This document shows, piece after piece, positions 27,501 to 34,700 of a stretch of 64,000 bases of DNA. Position numbers and translations under genes: made by a program. The DNA is taken from positions 1 to 64,000 of the forward strand of contig JAILLN010000044.1 of the NCBI GenBank assembly GCA_024693135.1, written 5' to 3'. The stretch's first letter is position 1. Every line of letters starts with the position of its first letter. This DNA comes from Lachnospiraceae bacterium. GTDB taxonomy: Bacteria > Bacillota > Clostridia > Lachnospirales > Lachnospiraceae. The notes under the pieces were generated by a model. The model searched no databases and was not told the origin of the DNA. It was given only the letters and a program-made list of their open reading frames with translations.

Positions 27501-29321
27501 GGCCGGGCGAATACGGCTCCGGCAAATCAGATCATACGAGACGGAGGCTTTGCCGTAAAGCCCGCGGACCCCATGGGAGTGGGCATGAGCTTCGGCGGCT
27601 GGTATGAGGACAGAGAATGCAGCGAGGATAAGGAGTATTCCTTCGAAACCGAGGTGAAAAAGGATCTGACCCTCTACGCTAAATGGACGGATGTAAAGGA
27701 GCTGGCGGCAGCCTTCTCCACGGATCCCGCAGACGGAGAGATCGTAACCTATAACAAAGACAATAGCCGCTACGAGCATGTCTTTACCGGAAGCAGCATT
27801 ATGCCGGCAGTGATCATCACCAACAGAGGCAGGGTGCTTACGGAGGGCAGGGACTATACCTTAAGCTACAGCAATAACCTCAATGCCGAGAAGAAGGGAA
27901 AGAGCGCGAAGGTAAAGATCAAGGGCATCGGAACCTATAACGGCGTAAAGACCCTGGAATTCTTCATTACCCCGAAGTCTCTGGAAGACGGGGATCTGGA
28001 TATTGCGGAGATCACCGTAAAGAGCGGGACGAAGGCCTCTGTTTTCATAGATTACAACGGCTACGAGCTAAAGTCGAAGGACTATACGATTAACGGAAAT
28101 AAAAAGTTTAAGGAAAACGGAACCGTGGACATCGAGGGTAAGGGGAATTTCACCGGTACGATCAAGGGAGTTCCCGTAAATGTCCTGACCGCCGGGGAGT
28201 ACAATAAGAAAAAGATCAGGGTAAGCCTTAAGCCTAAGAAGCTGCAGAAGACCTATAACGGTGAGGCTCAGGTGCTTACTGCTGATGAGCTTAGCGTAGA
28301 GGACGGGGAAGGAAACGCCCTGATGCCCGAAAACATACGGGTAAAGTACTATAATAACGTAAATGCCGGCACGGCGAAGGTAATGGTTACCGCCCTTTCG
28401 CCTTATGTGGGAAGGGTTACCAAAACCTTTAAGATCAGTCCGGATAAAACGGACAGCGCCGTAACCGTAACGGCGCCGGAGGATACGCCTTACGAAAGAG
28501 ACGGGGCAAAGCCTGTGATCGTAGTAAAGGCCGTCAGAAACGGAAAGGAGATCCTCCTTGCGGAGGGGACGGACTATAAGCTTGGCTTCAGCAATAATAA
28601 GAAGGTGAGCACGGCAAAGAAACAGGCGGCCTGGAAGATTTCCTTTACGGGAAATTACAAGGGAAGGAAGGCGCAGAAGGGAAAGTTCAACGTAACGCCC
28701 GGTTCACTCCTTTCGGCCACGGTAAATGTGGGAGACCTGTGCTACGAAGAATCCGGGAAAAACCGGTCCGTGCCCATCGTGCTCCTTGACGGGGTGAAGG
28801 TGGATCCGAAGGATTATACCGTAACCTATCTTAAGAACGGGGAGGAGGTTACCGGAAAGATAACCCTTAAAGAGGGAAAGAGCGAGGAGGAGATCACTGT
28901 CCGCATCACGGGAAAGAGGAATTATGACCCGTCGGTTTCCGTGGAGGGCACCTATCTCTTAAAGACGATCCCGGAGGATGCCATCAACTTAAACGGCGCA
29001 CGCATTGCCTCAAATGGATCAAAGAAGAGTGTCAGCGACCAGACCTATACGGGAGAGCCCCTTACGCCCGATGCCGAAGTCTATGTGAAGAAGAACGGCA
29101 AATGGGAGAGCACACCGGTAGATCCGTCCCTCTACAGGATGGAGTATCTGAATAACGTGGAGAAGGGTACGGGAGTGATCCTCGTTACCGGAACCGGCGA
29201 GAAGGCCGTAGGCAGCAGCACGGCGAATTTCAAGATCAAGGTAAGGAGCTTTGAGACCCTGAAGCAGATCGGGAACGGCTTTGTCAATGCTTTCCGGTTC
29301 CTTGCGGGTAAGGATCTTTGA
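18522..29321 (+). CDS. giant LRR surface protein with papain-like core and MRCR arrays, 3,599 aa
   Basis: The start at 18522 follows TTGGAGG. A Sec signal peptide (FFLSVAMAVQLPGGFAFA) leads into a Glu/Pro/Ser-Gly-Val repeat tail. Residues about 85-2070 hold seven modules of about 280 residues, each starting with an EGW/DGW...G-type strand and carrying BspA-like DUF285 repeats (MFSGCEAL, LDLSGVDLS, TIYVDP). Residues about 2080-2310 show WGGSCFGLS (Cys2136), GGHAVLGYS (His2255) and IYDSNW (Asp2286/Asn2288), a plausible Cys-His-Asp/Asn catalytic set of a papain-like fold. Residues 2433-2723 contain six MRCR arrays joined by helical spacers ending in LWPDTGSDEAKQTN. A Flg_new repeat (about 2985-3056) and several MBG/SLAP-like strand repeats (YTLSYSNN, YKLGFSNN) complete the protein. 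It has no LPxTG motif. Function is unknown; extracellular and cell-associated by inference. Confidence 0.85.
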   Translation: MKRARIRKVTAFFLSVAMAVQLPGGFAFAQEPVMAAEEEEPSGVAAIQEELPSGVVVVPEERASGAVSVPEEASGAIEAAGESQISTSANEYLPNDYARNVEGWSLGEDGVWEISKNGLGRIWEWGDLGGNRLLLTQYKGSNPDIQVPARVRIEDPDNNAYPGIYSTVIRKKTDGTDIEFFLYGTEARNCRSFTVQEGVELDNYNCYEENPAVPAKVKLDDWFVNLKQLQKVDLSGLDTSHLTIPVSFGWTFMGCELLEEVKLPVIISQNNAEVTDTNYMFYDCKSLEEIDLSCIDLKAVSYCPYMFGNCEILKTIYVDPSQVVFQAASAPGGISEYMFVSCNNLVGGAETPTSYDPGHVDVGYARIDKGANSLRPGYLTAKVNEMDGWRYEMPKQVRFNGNTSVMIPLVGYAGAETELVIPDSITLYGKTYPTVLDGYRIDPDEDNHYLASFFSKAINKEYITSISTGGEIPVLRGISLSSAFEGHDRQTTVDLSGLQFEDRSDLYFDSMFHGLQSLTTVVLPEISGNCTLRSINGMFDGCNALATVNIPAVSGQLYNVSYLFNGCQSLKTLDLSGVDLSGVTNSLSMFNGCSRLETIYVDPAKCGFSGASGTDDDMFADCTSLSAFRGTTYDDNKKDGEYARIDRKPKGDPGYFTDAMYREERRTTDGWYYGEPKSYTLEGGTISRDFAPLLLYAGNRPEAVIPDKVTVNGVEYPTLIDGDEYYLGDGGFFSSLFYEMDVQNVTSFRTGGEIWVLRNASMVGAMRELKNLQSADLSGLRFEARSYMDQDLDFGSMFVNLESLTAATLPAVSENSKLSGMKNMFSGCEALKTVNIPSVSGSLKDVDYLFNKCKSLEILDLTGIDFNQVHACGYMFAGCLSLNTIYVSPEKCDFSGATNFSGGMFDDCNSLVGGAGTAYQGGQDDLERARIDGGTDAPGYFSEKPNETEDGWRYGKPETIDFNGQSAPRIPLLGYFGEGTEVVIPASISFNGTVYPTVIDGGRFDPGDKCLSKLFSGAPSRNRITSIRTGGEIPVLRETDLVNAFSKDTAGLTSLKTADLSGLRFEAGSDLALVCLFNGLSDLETVSLPEISCSVRTADSAFGGCTKLVSVTIPGIPAGCVLQSMFYNCESLETLDLSGMDLSAVQSSASMFSGCKSLRTIYVDPDKCNFSPNSGYNMFEGCVKIRGQFGTTYDPDHVDEYRACIDTEAFGQIGYFVDSTKRRHKTEDGWYFGEPVSYTLQGETSQRMVPLLDYSGKGPEMVIPSRISYEGSSYPTVIDEKLLGESGSFSSLFDSSVSENITSVRTGGEVWILPDRNKVLYMKDAFRNFYKLKTADLTGLRFEAGSTLWLNFLFSDLKELTKVILPAIPDTCTIFTAGYMFSGCSALKDVMIPDIPGNCDLNSVEDMFEFCTSLQYLDLSHVDLSEVYTCGSMFNGCSALKTICVDPKHCDFSSASYGGGGMFEGCVSLVGGKGTSYDSNQTGNYYARVDFGDVLPGYFSVSGDYPEPAVSYDFVPNDYARIMEGWSVSEDGVWEISSVDLASRWILTAGNGKLFLKYYEGSNPELMIPAKIRVTGIGDVEQGDYDSVIDLSGAYPDGFLTSYALRSLQLQKGVGLIGKEIDSQWSTKVYDIAPLFYNHWYSSSLQKVDLGGADTSLMGNAPLDLSSLFVGCSNLEEVSLFSSDQPVYSADSMFKECSKLQSLDLTGLNLSEVRICDSMFSGCNALTTILVRPGTDFISYNDDRRDDMFENCQALTGGNGTAWSDQNPDDNTYAVIDGLYGKPGYLTVCEDYKTADGWIVGDPVSLTIGAASEEMVPLLYYCGTSRNLVIPSEVAFRGNTYPAFIEERRLGENHEFAELFDSSVSKNVTSIMVQGGVWVLGDEAEKISMKEAFKGFKSLETANLAGLSFEAGSALLLNGWFKDLKELKTVVMPEIPADCTIQTAGGHMFDGCTSLTSVIILAIPEACGLKAVPGMFKGCKALRVLDLRSVDLSQITGCSYMFDGCENLTTIYVDPEHCDFSAADGIGGSFMFNGCVNLVGGAGTKYDPKHTDAEYARVDNGTTLPGYFTDVNATGSSIEKYTYSFINTFGADGLGYEREWHYNIPEKRYQEVYGPARGSAIYDFYNDEKEEWGGSCFGLSATSSLFNKGGNPQTNGRQVPSINGFGEGAVYPKDLQLPVTVDRDTSDDEESQLYTELRKYIEAMQVVQFDDRVQFCYSVDTIPEEVVQAIENRDDRGEPAPEPVILGLFGPEGGHAVLGYSVERSADPEPDNPSVNGTPLYIHIYDSNWPMEDRKITLYTDVDGSCTGWHYDLCDIYKWGSENPKCAITYIPSDIFKAVWEDKGEYDENEWIEKMDKLLGGDKWSVLEDYFFNEAYSTGEAYEYYRDEAEFDEDLEGLGEKEVGFFAENKNLDAGEYEKALQKTFQGTDETAMRCRMRCRILYYEEKINEISIEYQNNPDSQDFENKLKELWPDAGSDEAKQTNMRCRMRCRMRCRMRCRMADIESNYGKSPSEFEEEINTLWPDTGSDDEAKQTNMRCRMRCRLLYADNKARVLFGSYENDPAGLEQQLSSLWPDTGSDETKQTNMRCRMRCRLAFSDEKAESLFGQNLSPEDMDAEVSRLWPDTGSDEAKQANMRCRMRCRLSFAEQAGADEHYFDRYADDPEGYEKALNTLWPDTGDQEIRDTHMRCRMRCRMRCRMRCRMRCRMRCRMRCRMRCRMRCRAMIVENNSYMIKDGAGNDLVTVNRGSVDVAEGEEDRAFVQRSVRIFADGDNRPPQDGLVFTSASTNRSVESNDGGLAFRAMDGEKTVLVKTDAPKADFELNDKEQKNNVNIPLAEGQTFEVQFTGKSKAEEAKVIGKGNGSGDGAVIGMEGGNGLELQNVEITQVQVGNNKSDGTGRDINSLVASLTDYVLPYNGGEPVKPGVTVHDGDKVLTRDKDFVVVYENNTVSGNARAVIYGMDDYRGSRILEFRISGNAVSGSFHMVHFYMNEKGRANTAPANQIIRDGGFAVKPADPMGVGMSFGGWYEDRECSEDKEYSFETEVKKDLTLYAKWTDVKELAAAFSTDPADGEIVTYNKDNSRYEHVFTGSSIMPAVIITNRGRVLTEGRDYTLSYSNNLNAEKKGKSAKVKIKGIGTYNGVKTLEFFITPKSLEDGDLDIAEITVKSGTKASVFIDYNGYELKSKDYTINGNKKFKENGTVDIEGKGNFTGTIKGVPVNVLTAGEYNKKKIRVSLKPKKLQKTYNGEAQVLTADELSVEDGEGNALMPENIRVKYYNNVNAGTAKVMVTALSPYVGRVTKTFKISPDKTDSAVTVTAPEDTPYERDGAKPVIVVKAVRNGKEILLAEGTDYKLGFSNNKKVSTAKKQAAWKISFTGNYKGRKAQKGKFNVTPGSLLSATVNVGDLCYEESGKNRSVPIVLLDGVKVDPKDYTVTYLKNGEEVTGKITLKEGKSEEEITVRITGKRNYDPSVSVEGTYLLKTIPEDAINLNGARIASNGSKKSVSDQTYTGEPLTPDAEVYVKKNGKWESTPVDPSLYRMEYLNNVEKGTGVILVTGTGEKAVGSSTANFKIKVRSFETLKQIGNGFVNAFRFLAGKDL
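19670..24735 (+). repeat. tandem ~840-bp modules in the LRR protein
   Basis: Modules start near 19678, 20525, 21367, 22198, 23080 and 23902, with a first divergent module before 19670. Spacing is 820-880 bp. Each repeats the order DGW strand, VIP...YPT strand, FxSLF, LSGL, MFxGC, TIYVDP, and a final YARIDxG...PGYF. The modules are diverged at DNA level, so the duplication is old. Confidence 0.85.
25818..26690 (+). repeat. six arrays of 12-bp units encoding Met-Arg-Cys-Arg
   Basis: Arrays lie at 25818-25841 (2 units), 25974-26021 (4), 26130-26153 (2), 26280-26303 (2), 26427-26450 (2) and 26583-26690 (9), 21 units in all. The basic unit is ATGCGCTGCCGG. Variants ATGAGGTGCCGG, ATGAGGTGCAGA, ATGCGTTGCCGT, ATGCGGTGCCGT and ATGCGATGCCGG all still encode MRCR. 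Spacers of 34-44 residues between arrays are themselves repeats, rich in acidic residues and ending in LWPDTGSDE-K-T-N. The DNA therefore carries a two-level repeat: short units inside a longer period of about 126-156 bp. Confidence 0.95.
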
Positions 29322-29610
29322 GAATTGAGGGAAAAGAGTATTTAAAGCGCCGCATCGGGGTCGGCCGGATTTTGGAATGTTCATATATCCATTCCTGGAG
29401 GGCTTCCTGGTTGTCTGCTATGACATCAGGGGCATTGTAGATGTCATCCAGTGAAAACCCGCAACCGGCGATGCAGACAAAAAGTGGTCTCGAACCGTCC
29501 CCTTGTCTTCATTCTGCTGGGGATGATTTTCATCCGGGGGGATCCATCCCGCCGCCCGGGGGCGGGGAGCCTTCGTTTGGCGGCGTATTCCCGGCCGGGA
29601 GCTGAGAGCC
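29322..29610 (-). pseudogene. decayed tail of rsgI repeats plus an unidentified coding remnant
   Basis: Downstream of the rsgI stop at 29611 the minus strand still reads Pro-rich repeat sequence to about 29515: GSQLPAGNTPPNEGSPPPGG, then a shift of frame. Beyond it, at about 29330-29490, another minus-strand frame reads CIAGCGFSLDDIYNAPDVI and onward to KYSFPSIL without a start codon. I do not recognise this second piece. No convincing terminator is seen for either flanking gene. Confidence 0.5.
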
Positions 29611-30852
29611 TTAATTTGGCGGTGCGCCCCCGCCTGGAGACGGCATGCCTTCATTCGGCTGTGGCGCATCTCCATTCTGCTGGGGATGATTTTCATCCGG
29701 GGGACTCATCCCACCATCCGGGGGCTGAGAGCCTTCGGATGGCGGAGTACCCCCGCCCGGAGACGGCATGCCTTCATTCGGCTGTGTCATATCTCCGTTT
29801 GGCTGAGGATGGCTGTCATCCGGGGGATCCATCCCGCCGCCCGGGGGCTGAGAGCCTTCATTTTGCGGTGCATTCCCGTCCGGAGACGGAGAGCCTCCAT
29901 TCGGCTGTGTCATATCTCCGTTTGGCTGCGAACTGTTTTTGTCCGGCGGATTCATCCCACCGCCCGGGGGCTGGGAGCCTTCATTTTGCGGTGCATTCCC
30001 GTCCGGAGACGGAGAGCCTCCATTCGGCTGTGTCATATCTCCGTTTGGCTGCGAATTGTTTTTGTCCGGGGGATCCATCCCGTCGCCCGGAGGAGAAGAA
30101 AGATCACCCTGTGGATCCATCCCGCTGTCCGGACTGGAAGATTTTTCATCCGGCTGAGGGACATGATCCATTACCTGGTCCGGATCGGAAGGCTCCGGCA
30201 GCGGAGCTTTTTCCTGCATCGGATAATGCTCATCCATATAGATCCTGCCCGGACTTTGATTCTTTTCCAGGGCTTTTTTTGACAGATCATCCGTTACAAT
30301 GACCGTCTCCCCGCTGATGCTTTTTTTGCTTCCATCCTCGGCATGTTTTTCATTCCAGTCCCTCATGCCCTGTTCCGCTCTTTTTTCCAGCCGCCGGTCT
30401 CCTTTGAAACGGCTGTTTAATGTGACGACCACAGGCGTTTCTTCCTCGATATAATGTTCATTTTCCAGTTCATCCAGAGTGATCCCGATGGCATCATCGA
30501 TCTTTTTTCCTTTAAGCTCGGTGCTGAGCTTATCCACGATCTCCTGGCCGTCCTCATTATAGGCTTCAAAATCCAGGACCTGATCAAAGAAGTTCAGCTC
30601 ATATTTTAAGGAGGGATTTACATCCAGGGTGACCGTGCTGCAGGCGTAGGCATTTGCGGTGATCCCTCCCATAAGAAGAAATACTGCGGCGGCAGCGGAT
30701 GCCATGCTGATCAAAGTGCGGTTCAGCCGGACTTCGGAAATTTCCAGCTTCTGTCCTTTGGTATAGTTTCGGTTCCGGATGGATCGGAAGGCTCCGTCTG
30801 CGGTAAGCACTGCGGCATGTTTCCCTTTGACCTTTAATACAACAGCCTTCAT
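29611..30852 (-). CDS. rsgI: RsgI-type anti-sigma factor with Pro/Gly-rich repeat tail
   Basis: The 413-residue product starts with the RsgI cytoplasmic domain (MKAVVLKVKGKHAAVLTADG), then one membrane helix near residues 47-68 and the conserved outer segment YACSTVTLDVNPSLKYELN. This family binds SigI inside the cell and releases it when an outer sensor domain detects a signal, often polysaccharide. Here the outer part ends in a repetitive Pro/Gly/Gln/Asn-rich tail (41-residue period) in place of a recognised carbohydrate-binding domain. The start overlaps the sigI stop as ATGA, with AAGGAGGAG upstream, so the pair is translationally coupled. The frame ends at a TAA that replaces a GAA in the repeat unit. 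Confidence 0.85.
   Translation of the reverse strand: MKAVVLKVKGKHAAVLTADGAFRSIRNRNYTKGQKLEISEVRLNRTLISMASAAAAVFLLMGGITANAYACSTVTLDVNPSLKYELNFFDQVLDFEAYNEDGQEIVDKLSTELKGKKIDDAIGITLDELENEHYIEEETPVVVTLNSRFKGDRRLEKRAEQGMRDWNEKHAEDGSKKSISGETVIVTDDLSKKALEKNQSPGRIYMDEHYPMQEKAPLPEPSDPDQVMDHVPQPDEKSSSPDSGMDPQGDLSSPPGDGMDPPDKNNSQPNGDMTQPNGGSPSPDGNAPQNEGSQPPGGGMNPPDKNSSQPNGDMTQPNGGSPSPDGNAPQNEGSQPPGGGMDPPDDSHPQPNGDMTQPNEGMPSPGGGTPPSEGSQPPDGGMSPPDENHPQQNGDAPQPNEGMPSPGGGAPPN
29613..30110 (-). repeat. 123-bp tandem repeats in rsgI
   Basis: Near-identical copies of a 123-bp unit (41 residues, with MTQPNG, PSPDGN, GSQPPGGGM and PPD-N motifs) fill the 3' part of rsgI; for example CATTTTGCGG recurs at 29859 and 29982. 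Shorter, diverged units continue past the stop codon. Confidence 0.85.
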
Positions 30853-31625
30853 ACGCTCCTCCTTTCCTTGAAATGCAGAAGGTTACCACTTCGATTTTGG
30901 GGTTTCATGCTCTCCAGGTATTCGGAAAGCTCCGGATAATCTCCGTCTAAGATCAACACGGAAGCAATCAGATATTTACGATATTTGTCCAAAAGCTTCT
31001 CTGACTGGCTGCAGCGCCTCGTCAGTTCCTTGATGGGAAGCTTTCTTGTTTTCATCAAAAGCTCCATCAAGGGGGGCGGAAGGAAAAAAGCCGTGATCAC
31101 CTCCGCACAGCGTTTTCTTGTTTTTCCGGCCTTTGGGGAACAAGCCGTCAGGTCAAAGAAAGAGATCCCGTATTTTTGAAGTTCATCCTCCAGAGCATCG
31201 ATCTCGTCCGCAACCGGATTATCCCCGGAAAAACTTCCCTCCGCCATCCTGCTTTGTACCTTGATCTTTATGGAAAGCTCCGGATCCTCTTCTTCGATCT
31301 CTCCCTCAAACACCCCGGGACTTACGGAGATTTCAGAGGAAGACCGCTTTTCATTTTGGATCAGGCTCAGCAGCCGGCTTCGGATCACGATGGAAGCAAA
31401 GCCCCAGAAATCCCCTTTTTCGGGATCGTATTTATCCAATGCCTCCGATGTAGCGATCAGGGCGACAGACCATTCATCGTCGCTTTTCGTCACCCTTCGG
31501 TCCAAGATCTTCGAGGCAAGGCGCAGAATGCGGCCGCTGTTTTCGGCAAGGAACGTCTCCCTGAAGGAAGCGTCCCTTGCCATGATGGCTTTTTGATTTT
31601 CCTTATTTATCTGGTTATCATTCAT
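30849..31625 (-). CDS. sigI: SigI-family RNA polymerase sigma factor
   Basis: The 258-residue product has DDEWSVALIATSEALDKYDP and GFASIVIRSRLLSLIQNE, the region-2 core of SigI-type sigma factors. Its C-terminal half (KLPIKELTRRCSQSEKLLDKYRKYLIASVLIL) has the SigI-specific helical domain in place of classical region 4. In clostridia these sigma factors direct genes for polysaccharide binding or breakdown under control of RsgI. rsgI follows with a 4-bp overlap. A weak sigma-A-like promoter (TTGACA at 31687-31682, then GATGAT) lies just upstream, and the surface-protein gene is 80 bp further up on the same strand. Confidence 0.9.
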   Translation of the reverse strand: MNDNQINKENQKAIMARDASFRETFLAENSGRILRLASKILDRRVTKSDDEWSVALIATSEALDKYDPEKGDFWGFASIVIRSRLLSLIQNEKRSSSEISVSPGVFEGEIEEEDPELSIKIKVQSRMAEGSFSGDNPVADEIDALEDELQKYGISFFDLTACSPKAGKTRKRCAEVITAFFLPPPLMELLMKTRKLPIKELTRRCSQSEKLLDKYRKYLIASVLILDGDYPELSEYLESMKPQNRSGNLLHFKERRSV

Positions 31626-31705
31626 TGCATTTTTCCCGGTTCGGTCTTATTTGGTTCAATCATCCCCTGTCTTTTTCCGTCTGTCAAGGGTTGGTTTATC
31701 CCTGA

Positions 31706-34700
31706 TCAATCCGTAACCGTAACCATAATCTTTGCGATCCTGCCGTTGATCGTGGCCGAAACCGTTGTTTTTCCGGAGGATACGGCCTCCATTATTCCGT
31801 TTTCATTCACAAATACCTTTTTTGCATTCCCGCTCTTCCAATTTACCGTCTGTTCAGCCATTCCGGGCTGCCATTTTGTGATATCCAGCGTTTCTCCCTT
31901 CTTCAGCACAACACTGCAGTAATAGGGATTTCCGCTTTTGACTTCCGCAAGAGGGCTTTCCGGGTTTGCGGCGCTGGTGATAAAGGAGGGGTCGGTCACG
32001 TGAACCGTCGTGCAATAGGTTATGCCCTGATAGGTGCAGGTCAGTGTCGTATGACCGGTTACCGATCCGGCCGTGATCCTGACTTTTGCTTTATCTGTGT
32101 TCTTCAGAGTCAGAAGGTTTTCGCCGCCCGTCCAGGTAACGTTATTATTTTTTACAAAGGTATGCTTTAAGGTTGTGCTTTGTCCGGCATTCAGATAAAG
32201 CTCGGTCTTTACCGGCATGGACTGGATCGTAACCGTAAGCACGGCAGATCCTCCCTTCGAATCTGTTCCATATATCGTGGCACTGCCGGTTTTTAATGCG
32301 GTGATCAAGCCGGATTTGCTGATCTTGAATAACCCCCCGGCATCAACCCATTCCTTTTTTTCATTGATGCCAAGCTCCTGTCCGTCTGCATTTCCGTATT
32401 TCCAGGAAGCCGCCTTGGATGGAAGGAATACCGAGCTGTCGTATTTTAAGCGATAAGTCTGGAGGGCATTGATCGTAATTTGATCTTCCTTGGAAAGTTT
32501 TACCGGGCTTACCACATTCTTCACGATGACCGCCGCCGTATATGCCCTGCCGCCGATGCAGGCCGTGATCTTCGCTTTCCCGGTTCCCGTGGCTTGGATC
32601 ATGGCTGTAGTGCTCCCATCCTTCTTTTCTTGAGCCACGCTGGCAACCATGGGATTTGACGTAAGCCAGGCCTGGGGCATGCCTTCTCCCACAGACTCTC
32701 CGAAGGACAGCGTACCGCTTTCGCCTACGTAGAGAACGAGCTTTTTCTTTTCAAGAGAAGGCTGATATACCGTGATATGATAGACGGATTCCACCCCGTC
32801 TTTCGTATTCACAAGAACGGCCGTGCCTTTTTTTCTTCCCGTGACCACGCCCTTTTTTGTCCATGATACATATGCAGCGCCTTCCTTCAATGACCAGGTT
32901 CCGTCTCCCAGTTCCACTCTTTGTCCCTTCACCAGGTTCAGGGAATAAGCATTTTCTGCCGTTTTTTCGATGATCGGCCTTGCATCCATGCCGGACTTTG
33001 GGGAGTTTCCGCTGATGCTGCCGTCGTTTCCGCCACCCGGATTTCCCTCCGTAGGCGTGCCCGGGTTTCCTTCCGTAGGCGTGCCGTCAGAGGAAATCGA
33101 TGTGACATAGCTGCCGGAGGAGGCTTGCAGCTCAGGCGAAGCATAAAGGATAAAGGAGCCGGCAAAGGGGAGCTGAGTGCTGTATATCGTGGTGCCGTCG
33201 AGGGTTACAAGAAAATACTGTCCGGCACTGTAAGCAGAAGCACCGGGCATCGTGCCTTCCCCAGGGTTGCCGGGCATCGTGCCTTCTCCGGGAGTGCCGG
33301 GCATCGTGCCTTCCCCAAGGTTGCCGGGCATCGTGCCTTCTCCGGGAGTGCCGGGCATCGTGCCTTCTCCGGGGTTGCCGGGCATCCCGTTCTGGCTGCT
33401 TCCGTAAGTGACATAGACCGCGTTGTCCGGAGTGCTTCCCGGCTTCGCTTCGTTCATTCCGTCCACGCCCGTGGCCAGTACCGTCGCACTCTTATAAAGT
33501 GTAAATCCGTTGTCTGAGTCAATGGGAGAATTGTCCCCGGAGGACTGTCCATAGACATACAGCTTTCCTCCGTATACCGTAAGGCTTCCGTTACAGTCGA
33601 TCCCGTCTCCGGAGGAACTGTAGTTTACGGTTTTTAGCGCGGCAAGGCTCCCATCCGGCAGGTCTGTCGTGTTATTTTGATCCACATCGGCACTGTCGAT
33701 CCGGATCAAGACGTTTCCACTGTAGATATTGCAGGCATTTCCACTTTTCGACACGGACTTTTTCAGGTAATTGATCTCGTCATCCAGATCATATCCGTCG
33801 CGGCTGTCATAGGTATAGGTCACAGTCTTTCCGGAGGCATTGATCCCGTCGTCGTTGGAGTTGATCGTGATTTCCGGACCCGTGGTGGAATCTTTTGTGC
33901 CGATATTCACCATGCTTCCTTCCATCCCTTCATAGCAGGTAACGATGTCCAGCTTCGTATCAGAGCCTGTGATCTCCACGGTTTCTCCGGTCACGCCGTC
34001 GTCTGCGGAAGCTACCGTGATCCTGCCCCCCGTAATAGACAGGGTATTATTGGAATGAATCCCATCCTCAGGCGAACCGATGATATATGCTCCTGTCCCT
34101 GCCGCGGTATAGCCGGATGTAGAGAGAGCATTTGCTTTTAGGCCCGTTTTTGTCGTATCGATCGTAACCGTTCCGCCGCTGATCCATATTCCTCCTGAGG
34201 CGTCCTGTGTGATGGATTCCTCTCCGGATGCAAAGGAGATCGTCTCTGCCTTGGTTCCTCCCTTCAGTCCCTTATGGCTTCCGGTATCCAGATTGATCCT
34301 TTCGTATTTTGTCGTGCTTCCCTGTGCGCCTTCTTCCCAGATATAATTTAATGTCGTATCATTTCCGGCTTTTTTGTCGCTTCCGTAAAAAGACGAGGCG
34401 GCATGTTCAAACACGGTGGAAATATTGATCGTACCGTCTTCAATGTTGATCTCCTCGGCCTGGATGCCATCTCCCCGGCAATCCGAAATATTGACTGTCC
34501 CGCTCTGGATCGTTACTGTCCCGTCCTTTGCCTTGATGCCGTCATCCGGGCTGTCCTTTAATGTCAGAATCCCGCTTCCGCAAAAGGTCAGTTTGGCTTC
34601 CTTCGCCTTAACGATCGGCTCACTTCCTCCGGCACTGCCGATCAGAACAGAATCCCCCTCCGGGCGGATCGCCGCTTCACAGCCGCTTTTTACCGTGATT

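Noticed and set aside
29451-30302. Long plus-strand frames opposite rsgI
   Set aside because: They mirror the Pro/Gly repeat DNA of rsgI and have no start signal or family similarity.
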